In this document: positions 35,190-47,012 of the stretch, one piece after another
How positions within the stretch are numbered: the first letter of the stretch is position 1
How the letters are laid out: each line of letters begins with the position of its first letter
Assembly: GCF_019320115.1 (NCBI RefSeq)
Contig: NC_089598.1
Location: 82,604,059 to 82,668,058, forward strand
Direction: 5' to 3'
Source: Miscanthus floridulus
Taxonomy: Eukaryota > Streptophyta > Magnoliopsida > Poales > Poaceae
Length of the DNA: 64,000 bases
The notes under the pieces: model-generated
Seen by the model: the letters and a program-made list of their open reading frames with translations, nothing else
Database searches by the model: none
What the model was told of the DNA's origin: nothing
Translations under genes and position numbers: made by a program

Positions 35190-37422
35190 GGTGGGGTAGC
35201 TTAGCCTAGATTCTTGCTTATCTTTCACAAAGGAACACATGCTGCGTTGACAAGAAATTAATCACACAGGCGATATTATACATTTATATATACTCTGATG
35301 CTAAACACAATGAGCTATATATGTGCCTATGAGAGTATGAGTTGGATGAATCATTCAATGATTCAATGGTATTACAAGAACATGGAGAGGTATCAAACCT
35401 TTGCTTACCTGCTTACTAAATTAACGTCTCAATTGTTATTAGGAAACCATTGCCATCAGTAAATTGTCATCAAAATATTTTGGAGTACTAGAGCTGGTTG
35501 AGCAGTTAGTACGTGATGAGACACCTGGTCTGCATTACCATCGCACATCCACAGCATCTGGCTCATTGCAGACACATGAGCTGACCTTAACTGAAACCTG
35601 AAATCCAGAGCTCAGTTATTGCCTTGCTAAAGGAGCATTGCTCCCTTGTGTGTCAGCATCATGCCATCAAAGCCCCAGCACAACAACCATGGAAATCTGC
35701 AGCTTCTGGAGAAATGTGAATAGTCTTAGAGCTTCACAGAAAGTCAAGAACATCATAACAAAGAGTAGCAGCTCTGCTAGCACAATCATGCATGTGACAT
35801 AATCAACACCGCTTCGAAAGCAATCAGCTGATCAGATTCACAAAGAATCAGTCAGTCAGACGACAAACACCACGGCGGCTTACAACGATAATCTAGCTCG
35901 TTCCAATCAAGTGTGTAATCAGAACAGCAGCAGGCAGCAGGCAGCAGCCTCTCGAGTGTTGAGCTCTATCTTGATGCCCATCATCACATGCCGGCCGGGC
36001 ACATGGCAAGATAGGGACGAGGGGGGCTCGTCAGAAACATCAGTTGCTCCAAATGGGCCGGTGAAGTGGAACTTATCATGGATGTAGCTAGCTAGGAGCG
36101 AAAGCTAGAAACAGTACGTGCAGGTCCACCACAGCAGCACCTCGTAAGTTTCTTTGTTGCCTTGTGCCGTACGTACCTCGCCACTGATCCAGCGGTAAAG
36201 CATGTGTCCCCATGAATGCAGTTGGCTGCTTGTGTTAATTCCAGCAGCTGAACCAAGCAAGCAGCCCCAAATGCCGTGACGTCCGAGAACTTTACATGTA
36301 GATATAGGCCCGCTGCCTGCCCCTAGGATGGTGGACTACTGGACTCGTCAGTAAAGCCATGCGCGCGCCAATGGTTAACTGTAACGGTTAGAGTCACAAG
36401 CACATCGAGAGGTTAATCTTTCGAGCAAGATAAACTGGTTGGTGCAGAGACTGACTGAGGCTGGAGAATTTACGTTGAGAAGAAACTCTTGGACAGATGT
36501 TGCAGTGCTGGCTCCTCACAAACTGCCAGCGTTGCCAGCCACATTCCTGCAGTACTGACGGAGTGTACTCTGCATGTGCAGTGCAGAGCAGCAGAAGGAT
36601 ATTGGCGCTGCCATTCTGTTCTGCCATGGTTGGCATCAATGCCTGCTGGGCACAACTCAAGCCTTTACTATGCTTTTGGTTCAGTAGTGCCCAGAGCATC
36701 AGCAGCCATCTCAGGCCCATAACGCACTGCAACTGCAAATGCGGCACGGGTCAGCACGAGGAAGGAGGAGTTCGTTAGGGTGGTGGCAGCACTGCGGTGG
36801 TCTGCACTCTGCAGCGACGACATACCGATCATTATGGCTGACGACGTTGTTTGTCGTCGGCGCAGCAGTGGCGGCAGCAGCAGCGGAGGGGCAGATGGGC
36901 ACCACCGGGACCGGAGCGGCAGCCTGGTCCGCGCGGCCGCGCCGGTCGCGCCGCTGTCGCCAAATCCCGCGCCGGCGTGGCCCCCTGCTTGCTTCTCTGA
37001 ATCTGCTGGAGAATGGGATATAGTACTTGTCGGCTTGTAGAATTGGCCTCGCTCATTCATCTCACATCCAGGCTGCAGAGTGCAGAGCCTTCCCGGCTTC
37101 CCCGAACAGGCCCTTCCACTTGGCTCACTTACTGGCCTTGGCCTTGCAAGGGCATGCCTTCCATGGAAAATGAGATTGATCCACATATCCGATCCAAAGC
37201 AGAAACATCATCAGTTCATGACATTAAACACAGATCGTCATCAGAAAAGGAGAATGCTCAAGTAGTTGGGTGATTTCATCAGTTGAGTACTGACAAAAGG
37301 ATGGATGATTTTGCAGCTAGAAGCCTAGAAGCATCATGCTTCCTTGTGATCTTCTAATGCTTCGATTGAACACAACAATTTCAGGTAGGTTTTTGGTACT
37401 CAATGTCTAGTGGGTTTATTTA

Positions 37423-37734
37423 GGGGGTGTTTGGATCCAGGGACTAAAATTTTGAATGTGTCACGTGAGGGTGTCGCATAGGGTGTTCGGATACTAATAA
37501 AAAAACAAATTACAGAATCCATCAGTACTCCACGACACAAATTTATTAAGCCTAATTAATATATCATTAGCATATATTTACTTTAGCACCACATTGTCAA
37601 ATCATAAACTAATTAGGCTTAAAAGATTCGTCTCGCAAATTAGTCACAAACTATACAATTAGTTTCGTAATGAGTCTATATTTAATACTCCATGTATGAC
37701 AACGACTAAAGTTTAGGAGGACCAAACACCCCCC
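37423..37734. mobile_element. Tourist-like MITE, 312 bp, target duplication TTA
   Basis: Left end GGGGGTGTTTGGATCC, right end read inward GGGGGGTGTTTGGTCC. TTA flanks both sides (37420-37422 and 37735-37737), the preferred PIF/Harbinger target. It is AT-rich and contains the grass-wide internal text CCTAATTAATATATCATTAG and TTAATACTCCATG. Confidence 0.9.
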
Positions 37735-38595
37735 TTACACTACAAACAATGAGCAAAAGCTTTTTGGTACTCAAGGTCTAGCGGGTTTAGATCTGGTTCA
37801 GCTAGGTGGGACCATTGGTTGTAGGCTTCTAGCTCAGGCCTACGAAGTTTGCACCCATTCCACTGAGACCCCACTTTTAAAACTGGTATACTGAAATCTC
37901 AATGATTCACTATTACACAGATCTGACGGCAATCTCACTGTTACTTCTTTGCATTATCGTAAATGTTCCGTCGCAGGCAAAAATTGAACAAAAAAACTGT
38001 AGGTGAACATGGAAACAATACAGGCTTATTGTCAAACACGAAGCCAACATCAGCAAAATTTCTAAGACCAAACATGAACTTCCAAACACGCAAGAACAAC
38101 ATTAAGTTCAACGGGAAGTAAAGAGATCGAAGGTACATCGTCCTACACCACGTAGAAACTTTTCACTTGTACTTGACTATTATAACATAAGCTTCTTGCT
38201 TGCTCATCAGAACCACCATGGCATACCGTATACCACTTCACCTCTGAAAAATACGTGATTGCCTATCCATTGTATTTCAAACATGTTCCTTCAACTACAC
38301 AACAATCAAACTTAAGTAAATGACAGGAAAAATTTAAGGGCAGCAGGCTTTAGCAAAATAAGTCTCATAGTCTCGCTGACCCACGACTGGCGCATATTTT
38401 ATGAAGAACGCCAGCTACAATATCTGGATTACAAAACACTAGGACAGATAAACAGGTATGCATCATATGTATAAGACGACTGGCAAATTACTGTACAGAC
38501 ATACCTGCAGGTTTTCCTTGATGCAAGGCCATACCATGCAATCCCAACATTTTGTGTGTACATTGAAATCTGCTGCAAGTCCTGAACTAGGGCAC

Positions 38596-38717
38596 ATTTG
38601 TATGATTTTACAAAAAATTCCTAGTAAAAGAGCCTTCCCTACTTCCTCATATGACAGATTTGTATGCTTTTACAAAATTCCTAGTAAAATAGCCTTCCCT
38701 GCTTCCACATATGCCAG
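38596..38717. repeat. Tandem duplication, about 62 bp x 2
   Basis: Two adjacent copies share ATTTGTATG..TTTTACAAA and TTCCTAGTAAAA.AGCCTTCCCT, with a few substitutions. Confidence 0.85.
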
Positions 38718-39756
38718 CAGCATGCCAGATAACATATTGCATTGAAAATGAAACAATTTCTCCAAAAAAAAACATCAGATAGGGGAGGGCATGCACTACT
38801 CCTCTCTGAGAGCTTTTGGGAACTTATGTTTGATTTTCACACCATTTCACCTAAATCGTTTCTTTTAACCTAATAATAACTTCCGATTATAGAATTGGAG
38901 TGTGCATGAGTGAATCAACTTATCCGTGAGCCAAAATGAACTTGCGCTGATTGCACATTGAAAGCTCATAGCCAAAAATTGTTCATGATTGTCCTTTGCA
39001 ATAACCATGTGATTATTAAAATCTTGTAAACAAACAAATTAGCAGTTTAGCACTACATATCCCAGACTGAATATCTGTCTGTAATGGGGAGATAATGGAA
39101 GCAACGATCTAGCACATGAGAATCTGCATTTCAAATTACACGCATTAACTTGCACACTGTAAAGCATTTTCCCCAGTTGCCTAAGATTCCATCTATGCAT
39201 GGAGTATTCTAAGCATGGCTATATAACAAGTTTAGGCAGCAAACAGTATTTTTTTTAACAGAAAATAAGCAGTAAACAGTTCTTAAAATGCCTAAGTGTT
39301 CAACACAAAACATGTAAAGCAAAACATGGAACACAAAGTCATTGTGGATGTGGTCACTTACAAAGATCTTCAAATATATTTCAAGAACATCTGGGATATT
39401 ATTATTCCATTATCTAACAAAGATTTCAAGCGTATGATGATAGGCCTTCATGGAACAGCACTCTTGTCTTGATGCAAGACTCTTAGGTGAAGAGTCATAA
39501 TAAGCACAAGATAGCTGGTTGAGGCATTAGGGGGCTGGCTGCTTGGTTTCTCAGCCACCTCCCCTTTGCTTAGCTCACACAAGCCACGAGGATCTTGCCC
39601 ATCCAGGTGAGCCAAACTGGCTCACTCACAGAAGCAAGGAAAATTTTGACAGCGCATAGATCAATATGTTCTTGCCGGACAACAAGCTGTGTGCTCCGAA
39701 ACCGAATCCTTGCTTGGCGAGGCCATATTTACCTACATAACTTTCAACTCATAATA

Positions 39757-39876
39757 ATCTGCACTCCGTAACATATATCTTGAATATTTCTTAACTTCAA
39801 CAAAATGAATCTGTAAATCTGCACTCTGTAACATATATCTTGAATATTTCTTAACTTCAACGGAATGAATCTGTAA
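39757..39876. repeat. Tandem duplication, 60 bp x 2
   Basis: Two adjacent 60-base copies begin ATCTGCACTC and end GAATCTGTAA, differing at only three positions, so the event is recent. Confidence 0.95.
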
Positions 39877-40098
39877 AGCCTATTCAAGCGACCTATAATT
39901 GCGTCCCTAAACTACTGTTGTTTTTGTGCTGAAGGGTAGGTATCAATTGCAATTTAACTTACTGGTATTTTGAGAGCTGTTTACCATAAATCCATATAAT
40001 AATATGAAAATACAGCTAAGACTGTTGGTTGCTTTATTACAAATATGTATCAGTGAACAAAATATATTTTAGTTTACCTTGTCACTATCATTCAAATC

Positions 40099-40175
40099 TT
40101 CCTCCTCAAAAAAAGGATTTAAATAAAACCAAGAGTTCCTCCTCAAAAAAGGATTTAAATAAAACCAAGAGTTCC
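40099..40175. repeat. Tandem duplication, about 37 bp x 2
   Basis: TTCCTCCTC-A(n)-GGATTTAAATAAAACC is repeated directly, differing by one A in the A-run. Confidence 0.95.
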
Positions 40176-41447
40176 AGGAGCACTTACCAAAGAGGGAATA
40201 TGCTTGTTCTGTGAAAAAACACACAACAAACGGATCACCTTTTTGTCTTTAGATCATAAACGAATCCAATTTGATCCTTTTATCCAGCAACCAGTCTGGA
40301 ACCACAGTCTTGGCTCTGCTTGACCTTAATTACGAGCAAAAAGATCAAAATAAATCTTTGATACAAGTTTGAGGTGAGCACAATAGCACATACAAGTAGC
40401 CACACAGGGCAGCCCTTTTGTGTTATTATACTTATATATTTTACAAGTAAATCAAACTGAGTGCTCCTTAGGCCTTTGTTCTATTATTTGTGAGCATAAG
40501 GTATGACAGCTCACATGGAAACTACTATCCATTAATGTTGCAATGAAGCATCTTGGCAACTTAAAAAGCAAGGCACAAGAGAATCCTATCCTAGAAGAAA
40601 AAATATAATGATCCTAAAAGCAAAAAGATATTGAAAATAAATTTAGTACCAATGGAAGTTCAATGGAAATGTTGCAACATTTATCGCACTGCAAAACATG
40701 TGGCAGACTCCTCCATTTACAAGAACCTATGGAAGGATGCTTTACAAGCCTCCAACCTTGGCCCTGGAAAGTTCATGAGAAGTATCAGATTTCCTTTCCC
40801 CAAACTTTTGCTGTTGCAGAATTGAACAATACTAAATTGGAACTGCCCATGCACGCTGCTACTAAATTAACAGCAAAAAAGCATTACGAATTAGTCAGCC
40901 CACTAGGCAACACAATGTCAAGAGGAGACCTACAGATATTTCACAAACCACCTTTGGAGACAAGTATGGCACGGCTATAGTAAAAGCATACTTATATAGC
41001 ACGACACTACAAAGACAATCATTTACAAAACTAAACTTCCTCAAGGATATTCATACTTATAATATATCTTTGAGAATTGAGATAGTAACAGCGGCTTGTA
41101 CATGCTTTGATCAAAATATTGTAAGTTCAGTCATCAATCATCACAAACACAATCAAGGAGACAAGGACTATTGGTGTAGTAGTACAGTGTTAAACATCAA
41201 CATAAGCTAATGCAAAGATAAAAAAAACAGAGGTGTTTAAGTATGAAAAAAACATTAATACTTCCAGACCCTGTCGCAAAATTTCAGAAATCTTGAGATA
41301 TCTATAGTACAAAATTTCCCAACCGACTCTTTTCACAAGTAAAATTCTACACATGAAGTACTCCAACACCTCAACCCCTTAATGAGATTTCCCAACTTAC
41401 AATAATTTTAAAGATATGAAATGTCACCAGGAAAGTAACAACAAAAG

Positions 41448-42843
41448 CTATCTGGAAGTAACAGCATGGGTAACCAAACTCCTCAATTCAGCTAGGTGTT
41501 CATCAGTTGAGATGTTCAGTGTTAACCTTAGGTTAGTCAACAAAGCCTCTTGCTCCCAGCTAATTGACCCACAAGCATACAAAGCTAACATTGTTGAACG
41601 ATAAGCATGTAATTCCAGCAAATGGGTTTCTTCCAACAAATGGGTTTCTTCCCTCGATCCATCGTTATCATGTTCTGATGTTTCTCTTTCAGATGTAGAA
41701 GCTTCATCATCATCAGTTCTACTACAGGTATCTCCACTTTGGTAGACCAAATTATAATACTGTGATCTATGGGGGGTACTGTTAGGACTAGAACTACCAA
41801 CAGAAGATGAGATACTCTCTGTGTCACTAAATTCTTCAGTTGTTCTAGTATGCCCTTTATGACTAGCATCCATGTATTTCCCACCCAGCATAAAGCATGG
41901 GGAATCAACAGCATCTACCTTTTCAGCCAAAGGGAAAAAACCTCTATCAACCAGCTCTGAGTACCTTCCTTCTCTATTTGGTGTCCGCAATCTCTTAGTG
42001 ATTTGTTTGCATTGAGGATGTGTTGACATAGCAGACGATTTTCTCTTGATGCCTCTAGATGTATCACCCTCAAAAGCATTCTGGTTCTCAAGTTGAATAC
42101 GGCTGTCCATTCTGAAGTTATGGTTATGGTCTACATTTCCATCTTTTGATCGACCTCTGAATGCACCACCATCCAAGCATCTTGCAGAATACTGACAATG
42201 ATTGAAAGACAAGTCTCATTAGGATCTACTGCATTCCCATTAATACTTGAAACAAAATCTAACTGCTCATGAGTGAACATCAAAGAACCTCAAAATTATG
42301 GTATTAGATTATATTGAAAACACAACAGTTAGACCATGTTAACCGCTTGATTGAGCTAATGTATATAAGTAAAAACATCTTTCTATTGATCACCTTATTA
42401 TAAATAAATCTAATCTAAATTTGAGAATTGAAGGAACAAAGCATTACCTTCTGAGTCACAACCCATCTGTCATCTAGCCAAAGCTTCCTCAATCGAAGAT
42501 CCGATGCATGTGCACTCAACTCCAGCGAAGACCCAAGGAGCCTGACTAGATATTGATTCTTTCCGAGCACTCTCACCACCTCAGCAACCTTCCACGAGTA
42601 GTTGTCAAAGGCCTCAAGAATACTACCCAAACTCCAGCGTACAGGATCATTCGCAGGAGGGCGAGGTCTCATCAACCTTCTTGGCACCCTTTCAACAGCC
42701 ACGCTAGAGTCAACGGGGCTTTCATCATATCTCACCAGGTAGGTGTGTCCATTGCCGGAGATGATCTCACCAGGCCTCCACGAACCAAATGGCACCTCTG
42801 CCTCCTGCAGTACCTCCACCTTGCTCCCCTTGAAGAATCTCAT
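41448..42843 (-). CDS. Agenet (Tudor-like) and ENT domain protein
   Basis: Two coding exons (42843-42448 and 42191-41448, stop included) flank a GT-AG intron at 42192-42447 in phase 0, giving 379 residues. Residues 1-62 form a first Agenet unit (FFKGSKVEVLQEAEVPFGSW, then GHTYLVRYDE). Residues of about 68-127 form a second (SWKVAEVVRVLGKNQYLVRL). The middle is Ser-rich and acidic, with basic patches GIKRKSS and KQITKRLRTP that could be nuclear signals. Residues 324-379 are an ENT domain (LELHAYRSTMLALYACGSIS). In plants, Agenet-ENT proteins are nuclear and linked to chromatin or RNA binding (family knowledge); the exact target is unknown. The start is the first ATG after the Agenet border. 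A 6-residue EETHLL unit is directly duplicated near 41620-41655. The frame is intact, so this is probably a working host gene. Confidence 0.88.
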
Positions 42844-42866
42844 CAGATCGTTTTGCTTCGGGAACT

Positions 42867-43342
42867 CTGTCGCAAACAAGAAATCCAAAATATTGTCAAT
42901 AGTCGAACAAGCTAGATTAACGGGCGTCAAAACATAAATCAGACTAACAGGAGTCAAAATACGAAGATTTTCAACTTCTACAGGAGCACCCAAAAGATTT
43001 TGAATGAAAGAAATCGCATCCTTGACTACAACCGAGTAGGCAAGTATTGACAACAGAATATAACAGATTAACGAGCGAAGGAGCCATTGCAGCGCAGGAA
43101 CATCAGCGCGTTGATCCGTCACAAGAACAGAAGAACGAAATCGAAGCGAATCGCTTGGGGGTGTTGCAAAAAAACATGGCCTCGCACATCCACCAGGAGC
43201 GGGCTTTGTATATGCAACGGATTAATCCCGATTCGTTCCTCTTTCCAGAATTTTCGATCTGATTGTGGTCATAGCAGAAAGTTCAGAGATCGATCTACCG
43301 AAAAAAGAAAAAAAAATCACCAAGCGAAGTTAGGATGCTTAC
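42867..43342 (-). other. Probable 5' UTR intron of the Agenet-ENT gene
   Basis: On the - strand, GTTG then GTAAGCATCC (donor at 43342-43341) and TTTGCGACAG (acceptor at 42868-42867) bracket a 476-base intron that ends 23 bases before the ATG codon. A GC-rich leader exon would lie at about 43343-43650. The ORF spanning into this intron (to 43122) is therefore not part of the protein. Confidence 0.6.
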
Positions 43343-43831
43343 CAACAAACGGAAAGGCGATTACAATGCCAATCGAGCCGCCGGCGTGAGGAGCGCGACT
43401 GGCTACCTGCCGTTCTTCGGCGGAACCACCGGAGCCCGACGACGGCTGCCGTTCTTCTTCCGACGAGGAGGCTGGCGGCGGGCTCAGCGCGGCCAGGGCC
43501 AAGCGCGGCGTTTCGACGATTTGCCGCCGGAGAGAGAGAGAGGAGCCCGCGATGATCCGCCAACGCAAGGAATTGCTACACGGACACGGCGAGGAGGATT
43601 TGACGAGCGGAGGAATCAGGGGGCGATTTCAAGAGCCGGAAATAAGCAAAATTCAGTCGGTTCCTTATATTAATTAAAAAATGATTTATTTAATTAAAAA
43701 AATGATTTATTCGGGCTTGTGCGGCCGAAGCGGTTTATATACAGGGAGGGGGTCAGGGAGGGATGGTGGGCCAGCGTCGCGTTCCCAGTCTCATCACTGC
43801 CATTGGACGGTTGGATCGAAACGGCCTCGTA

Positions 43832-43966
43832 GCCTGTTCGGTTGGTCGGTTCGTATGGTTGCAGTTCGTAAAGAAGTATTGCGGGTTGATTTATGTGAGA
43901 AAAAAAATATGGTTTCAGTTGAAAATTTACGATCATTTACGATAAGCTACAGCCAAACGAACATAC
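43832..43966. mobile_element. Candidate short MITE, 135 bp
   Basis: Ends GCCTGTTCGGTTGG and, inward from the right, GTATGTTCGTTTGG (11 of 14 match), with TA outside each end. The TGTTCG-type terminus is common in grass genomes, but the family is not certain. Confidence 0.5.
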
Positions 43967-44940
43967 TATCTCTGATCAGAACTATAAAAATAATATTTAT
44001 CTCTTATAATTCTAAACCCCACCCGTTATTTATCTTAACATGCATATTATCTAACTAGACATTGAGCACATGCAATTGTAATGCCTACATCAGGAAGATA
44101 TTTTGTTGTCCACGTTATCATGCCACACAATCTACTAATCCACAATTCCCACAGCAACGCGCGGAGAATGCTTCTAGTTTCTTATATATATATATCGTAC
44201 CAAAGAAATGCACAAAGAATTATTTCATGGTGGATTCATGAACTAATTTGATGTTCTAGGTGTTTATAATTTTTTTTTACAAACTTTGTCACGGTTAGAG
44301 AATTTTCATGCTATGCAAAACTAAATCAACCTAAATTTCCAAATTGAGGGGGTAGTTCTAAACTATCTACCATGCTTCTTACATTTGTTGTTAGTCAAGT
44401 TATGGAGTTTTTCCTAATGTTAAGTGCAGCTTGACTAGTTAAGTTCCATGATAAGTCTATATGTCTCGACATAGATTTATTCTAGATTTAATGGTGTTGG
44501 TGTCAGGCGTGCACGCGTGTGTGTATGAGGTGTGTTTGTACTTTGTCTTTTTAAAAAACAAACCATTTTTAAAAATATTTAAAAAATCAAATAGTTAGTT
44601 AACTTGAGCACGATATTCTAGACGGCAAAAATATTCGATGCAAACCATTAACTTAGTGCAGTTGTGAAAATAACTTAAAACACAATACCTAAAAGTTTTT
44701 CAAAACTCTTATGATTCTTTCTTCTAGTATATACGCACATGAAATCTATTATCATTTTCATATGAATTTTTAGAAAATGATTTTGCATTGTGGATGTGCA
44801 TCATTTCAAAAAAAAACTTGTTTTAAATTAAAGAAGAGAGTTATCTTACCAAGTGAGAGTAGCCTGACGGTTTACAACTAGTATTTCTCCTCCTCTAGTT
44901 TACGTGGGCATCTTACGTGGGCATCAAGCTCTAGTAATAA

Positions 44941-45184
44941 GCCCTTGTTTAGTTCCACCCCAACTTCTAAAAAGTTACTACAGTATCTGTCACATCGAAT
45001 GTTTGCGGCCCATGCATGGAGCATTAAATGTAGACGAAAAGAAAAACTAATTGCACAGTTTGGTGGAAAATTGCGAGACGAACGTTTTGAGCCTAATTAG
45101 TCCATGTTTGAACACTATTTGCCAAATAAAAACGAACGTGCTACAGTAGCCCCAAAATCCAAATTCCGACGACTAAACAAGGGC
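44941..45184. mobile_element. Tourist-like MITE, 244 bp, target duplication TAA
   Basis: Left end GCCCTTGTTTAGTTC and right end read inward GCCCTTGTTTAGTCG. TAA directly flanks both ends (44938-44940, 45185-45187), a standard PIF/Harbinger target. The interior includes GCATTAAATG and CCTAATTAGTCCATG. Confidence 0.92.
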
Positions 45185-46287
45185 TAAGTTGTCGTCTGCC
45201 CCAAACAGCCCAAGCCATAACCCTTTTTCATCCGGCTGGCGGCGTTCATGGCTTGGCAGTCACGTTTTAGCCGCTGCCGTCCCCCCTCCCCCCTCTGCTC
45301 GCTTTGCTTGTTTACCTGGCTTTCATATTCCTTGCGTGCCGGAAAGATGACGACCCAACAAAAGCAACACAAAAAATCTGACACTCAGCACATAAGAGAC
45401 AACCCCTTTTCATTATTAATTCACAAAAATAGTATCGCTAAAAAAAGGGTGCTCATTTAATTAATTAGAAATAATTATTAAAAAAACATTTGTGGTAGCA
45501 GTAGCTTTCAGGTCATGGTTTGGTAGGGCGCAACGAGTGGCTGCCATTGGCCGCACCGCGCATTGGCAGTTGTCCATGACCATTGGCCACACCCACACCT
45601 CCATTCCATCTCGATTTGCATCGCGGAAAATGAGGCGTGCAAATCCGCCAGGGATCGCATGCGTCCCGGGCGGTCTCAGAAATCTTGGTGGTCACGTGTC
45701 CAGTCCAGGCGCGCGGATTTGCTTCACGCATGCAACAAGCCAGGCTTCGTTCTATCGAGAATTTCGTGTGTCATCTTGGAGAAGGGACAAGGCCCCGTTT
45801 TTTTTTTTTTTTTTTTGGTTGGGTGAAGATTTCGTGTTCCTGAAGCATCGGTTTACCGGGGTGTTTGGACCATGAGAACAGACTGTTTCTTTGGTCGCTG
45901 TTCAGCGTACTATATATGTTAATTAATCCCATCGCGCTCTGTCATTCTCTGTGAAAATGCAGACAAGAGGAAATTGACTGTATAACGCCCCTCACTGTCA
46001 AAACGCAGAGAGATTTGACGATGTCACACCGCGCTCCCTGTCATTCTCTGTCAAAATGCAGAGTACCACACAACCAAAACGGCTGCAACCTCTAGCTCAA
46101 GAAATACCATTTTAAGATATTTTTCATTATGATTTATAAATTGATGCCGTTTTAGAGCGGGCCTACTGGTTTTCAAACAGATGCGATTTTACGTTTTGAA
46201 TTTGGAAGCATCACTTCCCACCAAATTACCCTATTAACTGTTTATTGCTATATGGAATACGTACAACTCGTGTCAAAGAGTAAAATA

Positions 46288-46420
46288 CTTCCTCGTTCCA
46301 AATTATGAGTCATTTTGGCTTTCCTAGATATGCAAATCTTGCTATGCACATGTTTAGATACATGGCAAAAATAATATATTTAGAAAAGCCAAAACGACTT
46401 ATAATTTAGAATGGAGGGAG
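46288..46420. mobile_element. Stowaway-like MITE, 133 bp
   Basis: The whole segment folds back: CTTCCTCGTTCCAAATTATG on the left pairs with CATTCTAAATTATAAG-type text on the right, and the interior GGCTTTTCTAGATATGCAAA pairs with its complement. TA precedes the left end; the right end (GGAGGGAG) is followed by CA, so the duplication is imperfect. Matches the grass Stowaway consensus by memory. Confidence 0.8.
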
Positions 46421-46745
46421 CAAGTGAGATATAAAAGTACACATCACAAATGGTTTAGACCAGGAGTGCAGAATATTATCACTAATTTGTTTACATGTAG
46501 ATGCGTAGATGTAATTCAGTTCGACCTCTGAGCTAGCTGTGCGAAGCACAAGCTGGTGGATTACTTTTTTTTTATAAGTCGGGAGGGGAGAGGGTCCCCC
46601 ACCTGGGTTTTCATTCATATTTGGCTCTTAATAGCCATGAGGTTTACAAATATTGTTTGGGATACATTTTCGTGATGCTTTTACATTGCACTAGCTAAGA
46701 TTGAGCACCAAGTAGTAGTAGCAACCTCCCTATCACAAAGGTAGG

Positions 46746-47012
46746 TGTCACAACCCCACTAGGGATTGGGAACGATTCGTTGGAATGGAGTTCGGGAAAG
46801 GAAGAACAGCACGAGGAAGGAATCAGAAGAAAGGAATTGAGACGGGGAATAGCAACTTTGGGTGGAAGGTTCAGGTTCTGTTATTGCATAACAGATCAGT
46901 TCCATTACAATGCCCTTTTATAGTTGGTGCACGCACACTGCCAAACAGGGCCTACACCCACACCTTAACGCTTTAACCCGACACGAATCAGCGGCTAATA
47001 CAGAGCCTGACA
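46746..47012 (-). repeat. 3' LTR of a chromovirus-type Gypsy element (267 bp)
   Basis: Bounded by TGTCACAACC and GAGCCTGACA. On the - strand it follows the end of the integrase/chromodomain frame by a short gap; GATCGTGGGGTAAAGC directly before it may serve as the polypurine tract. No second LTR is in the window. Confidence 0.75.

Larger units (their letters stand above)
31857..37422. other. Intergenic region, left part
   Basis: No coding region is supported. It contains a GGCC-rich run near 32091-32109, a short GCAT repeat near 32421, a dinucleotide repeat at 33464, a TA tract at 35167, and a GC-rich patch at 36470-37200 with several short open frames on both strands and no recognisable domain. 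Confidence 0.5.
37735..41447. other. Intergenic region, right part, and 3' flank of the Agenet-ENT gene
   Basis: AT-rich sequence without a supportable gene apart from the short tandem duplications listed. Its right portion (about 40600-41447) should contain the 3' UTR of the - strand Agenet-ENT gene, but no poly(A) site is assigned. Confidence 0.5.
43670..46745. other. Intergenic region upstream of the Agenet-ENT gene
   Basis: No gene is supported. The promoter of the - strand gene should begin here. Three MITEs (listed separately) and a T-rich run near 45800-45816 are present; a GC-rich segment at 45500-45780 has short open frames only. Confidence 0.5.

Noticed and set aside
36668..37186. 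A 172-residue open frame in a GC-rich patch
   Set aside because: No domain or codon signal is recognised, and other frames are open in the same patch.
40631..40980. Short + strand frames near the 3' end of the Agenet gene
   Set aside because: They overlap the probable 3' UTR on the other strand and show no family match.
42844..43122. N-terminal extension of the Agenet protein
   Set aside because: It lies in a probable 5' UTR intron with good splice borders, and the extra residues are hydrophobic and unlike the family.
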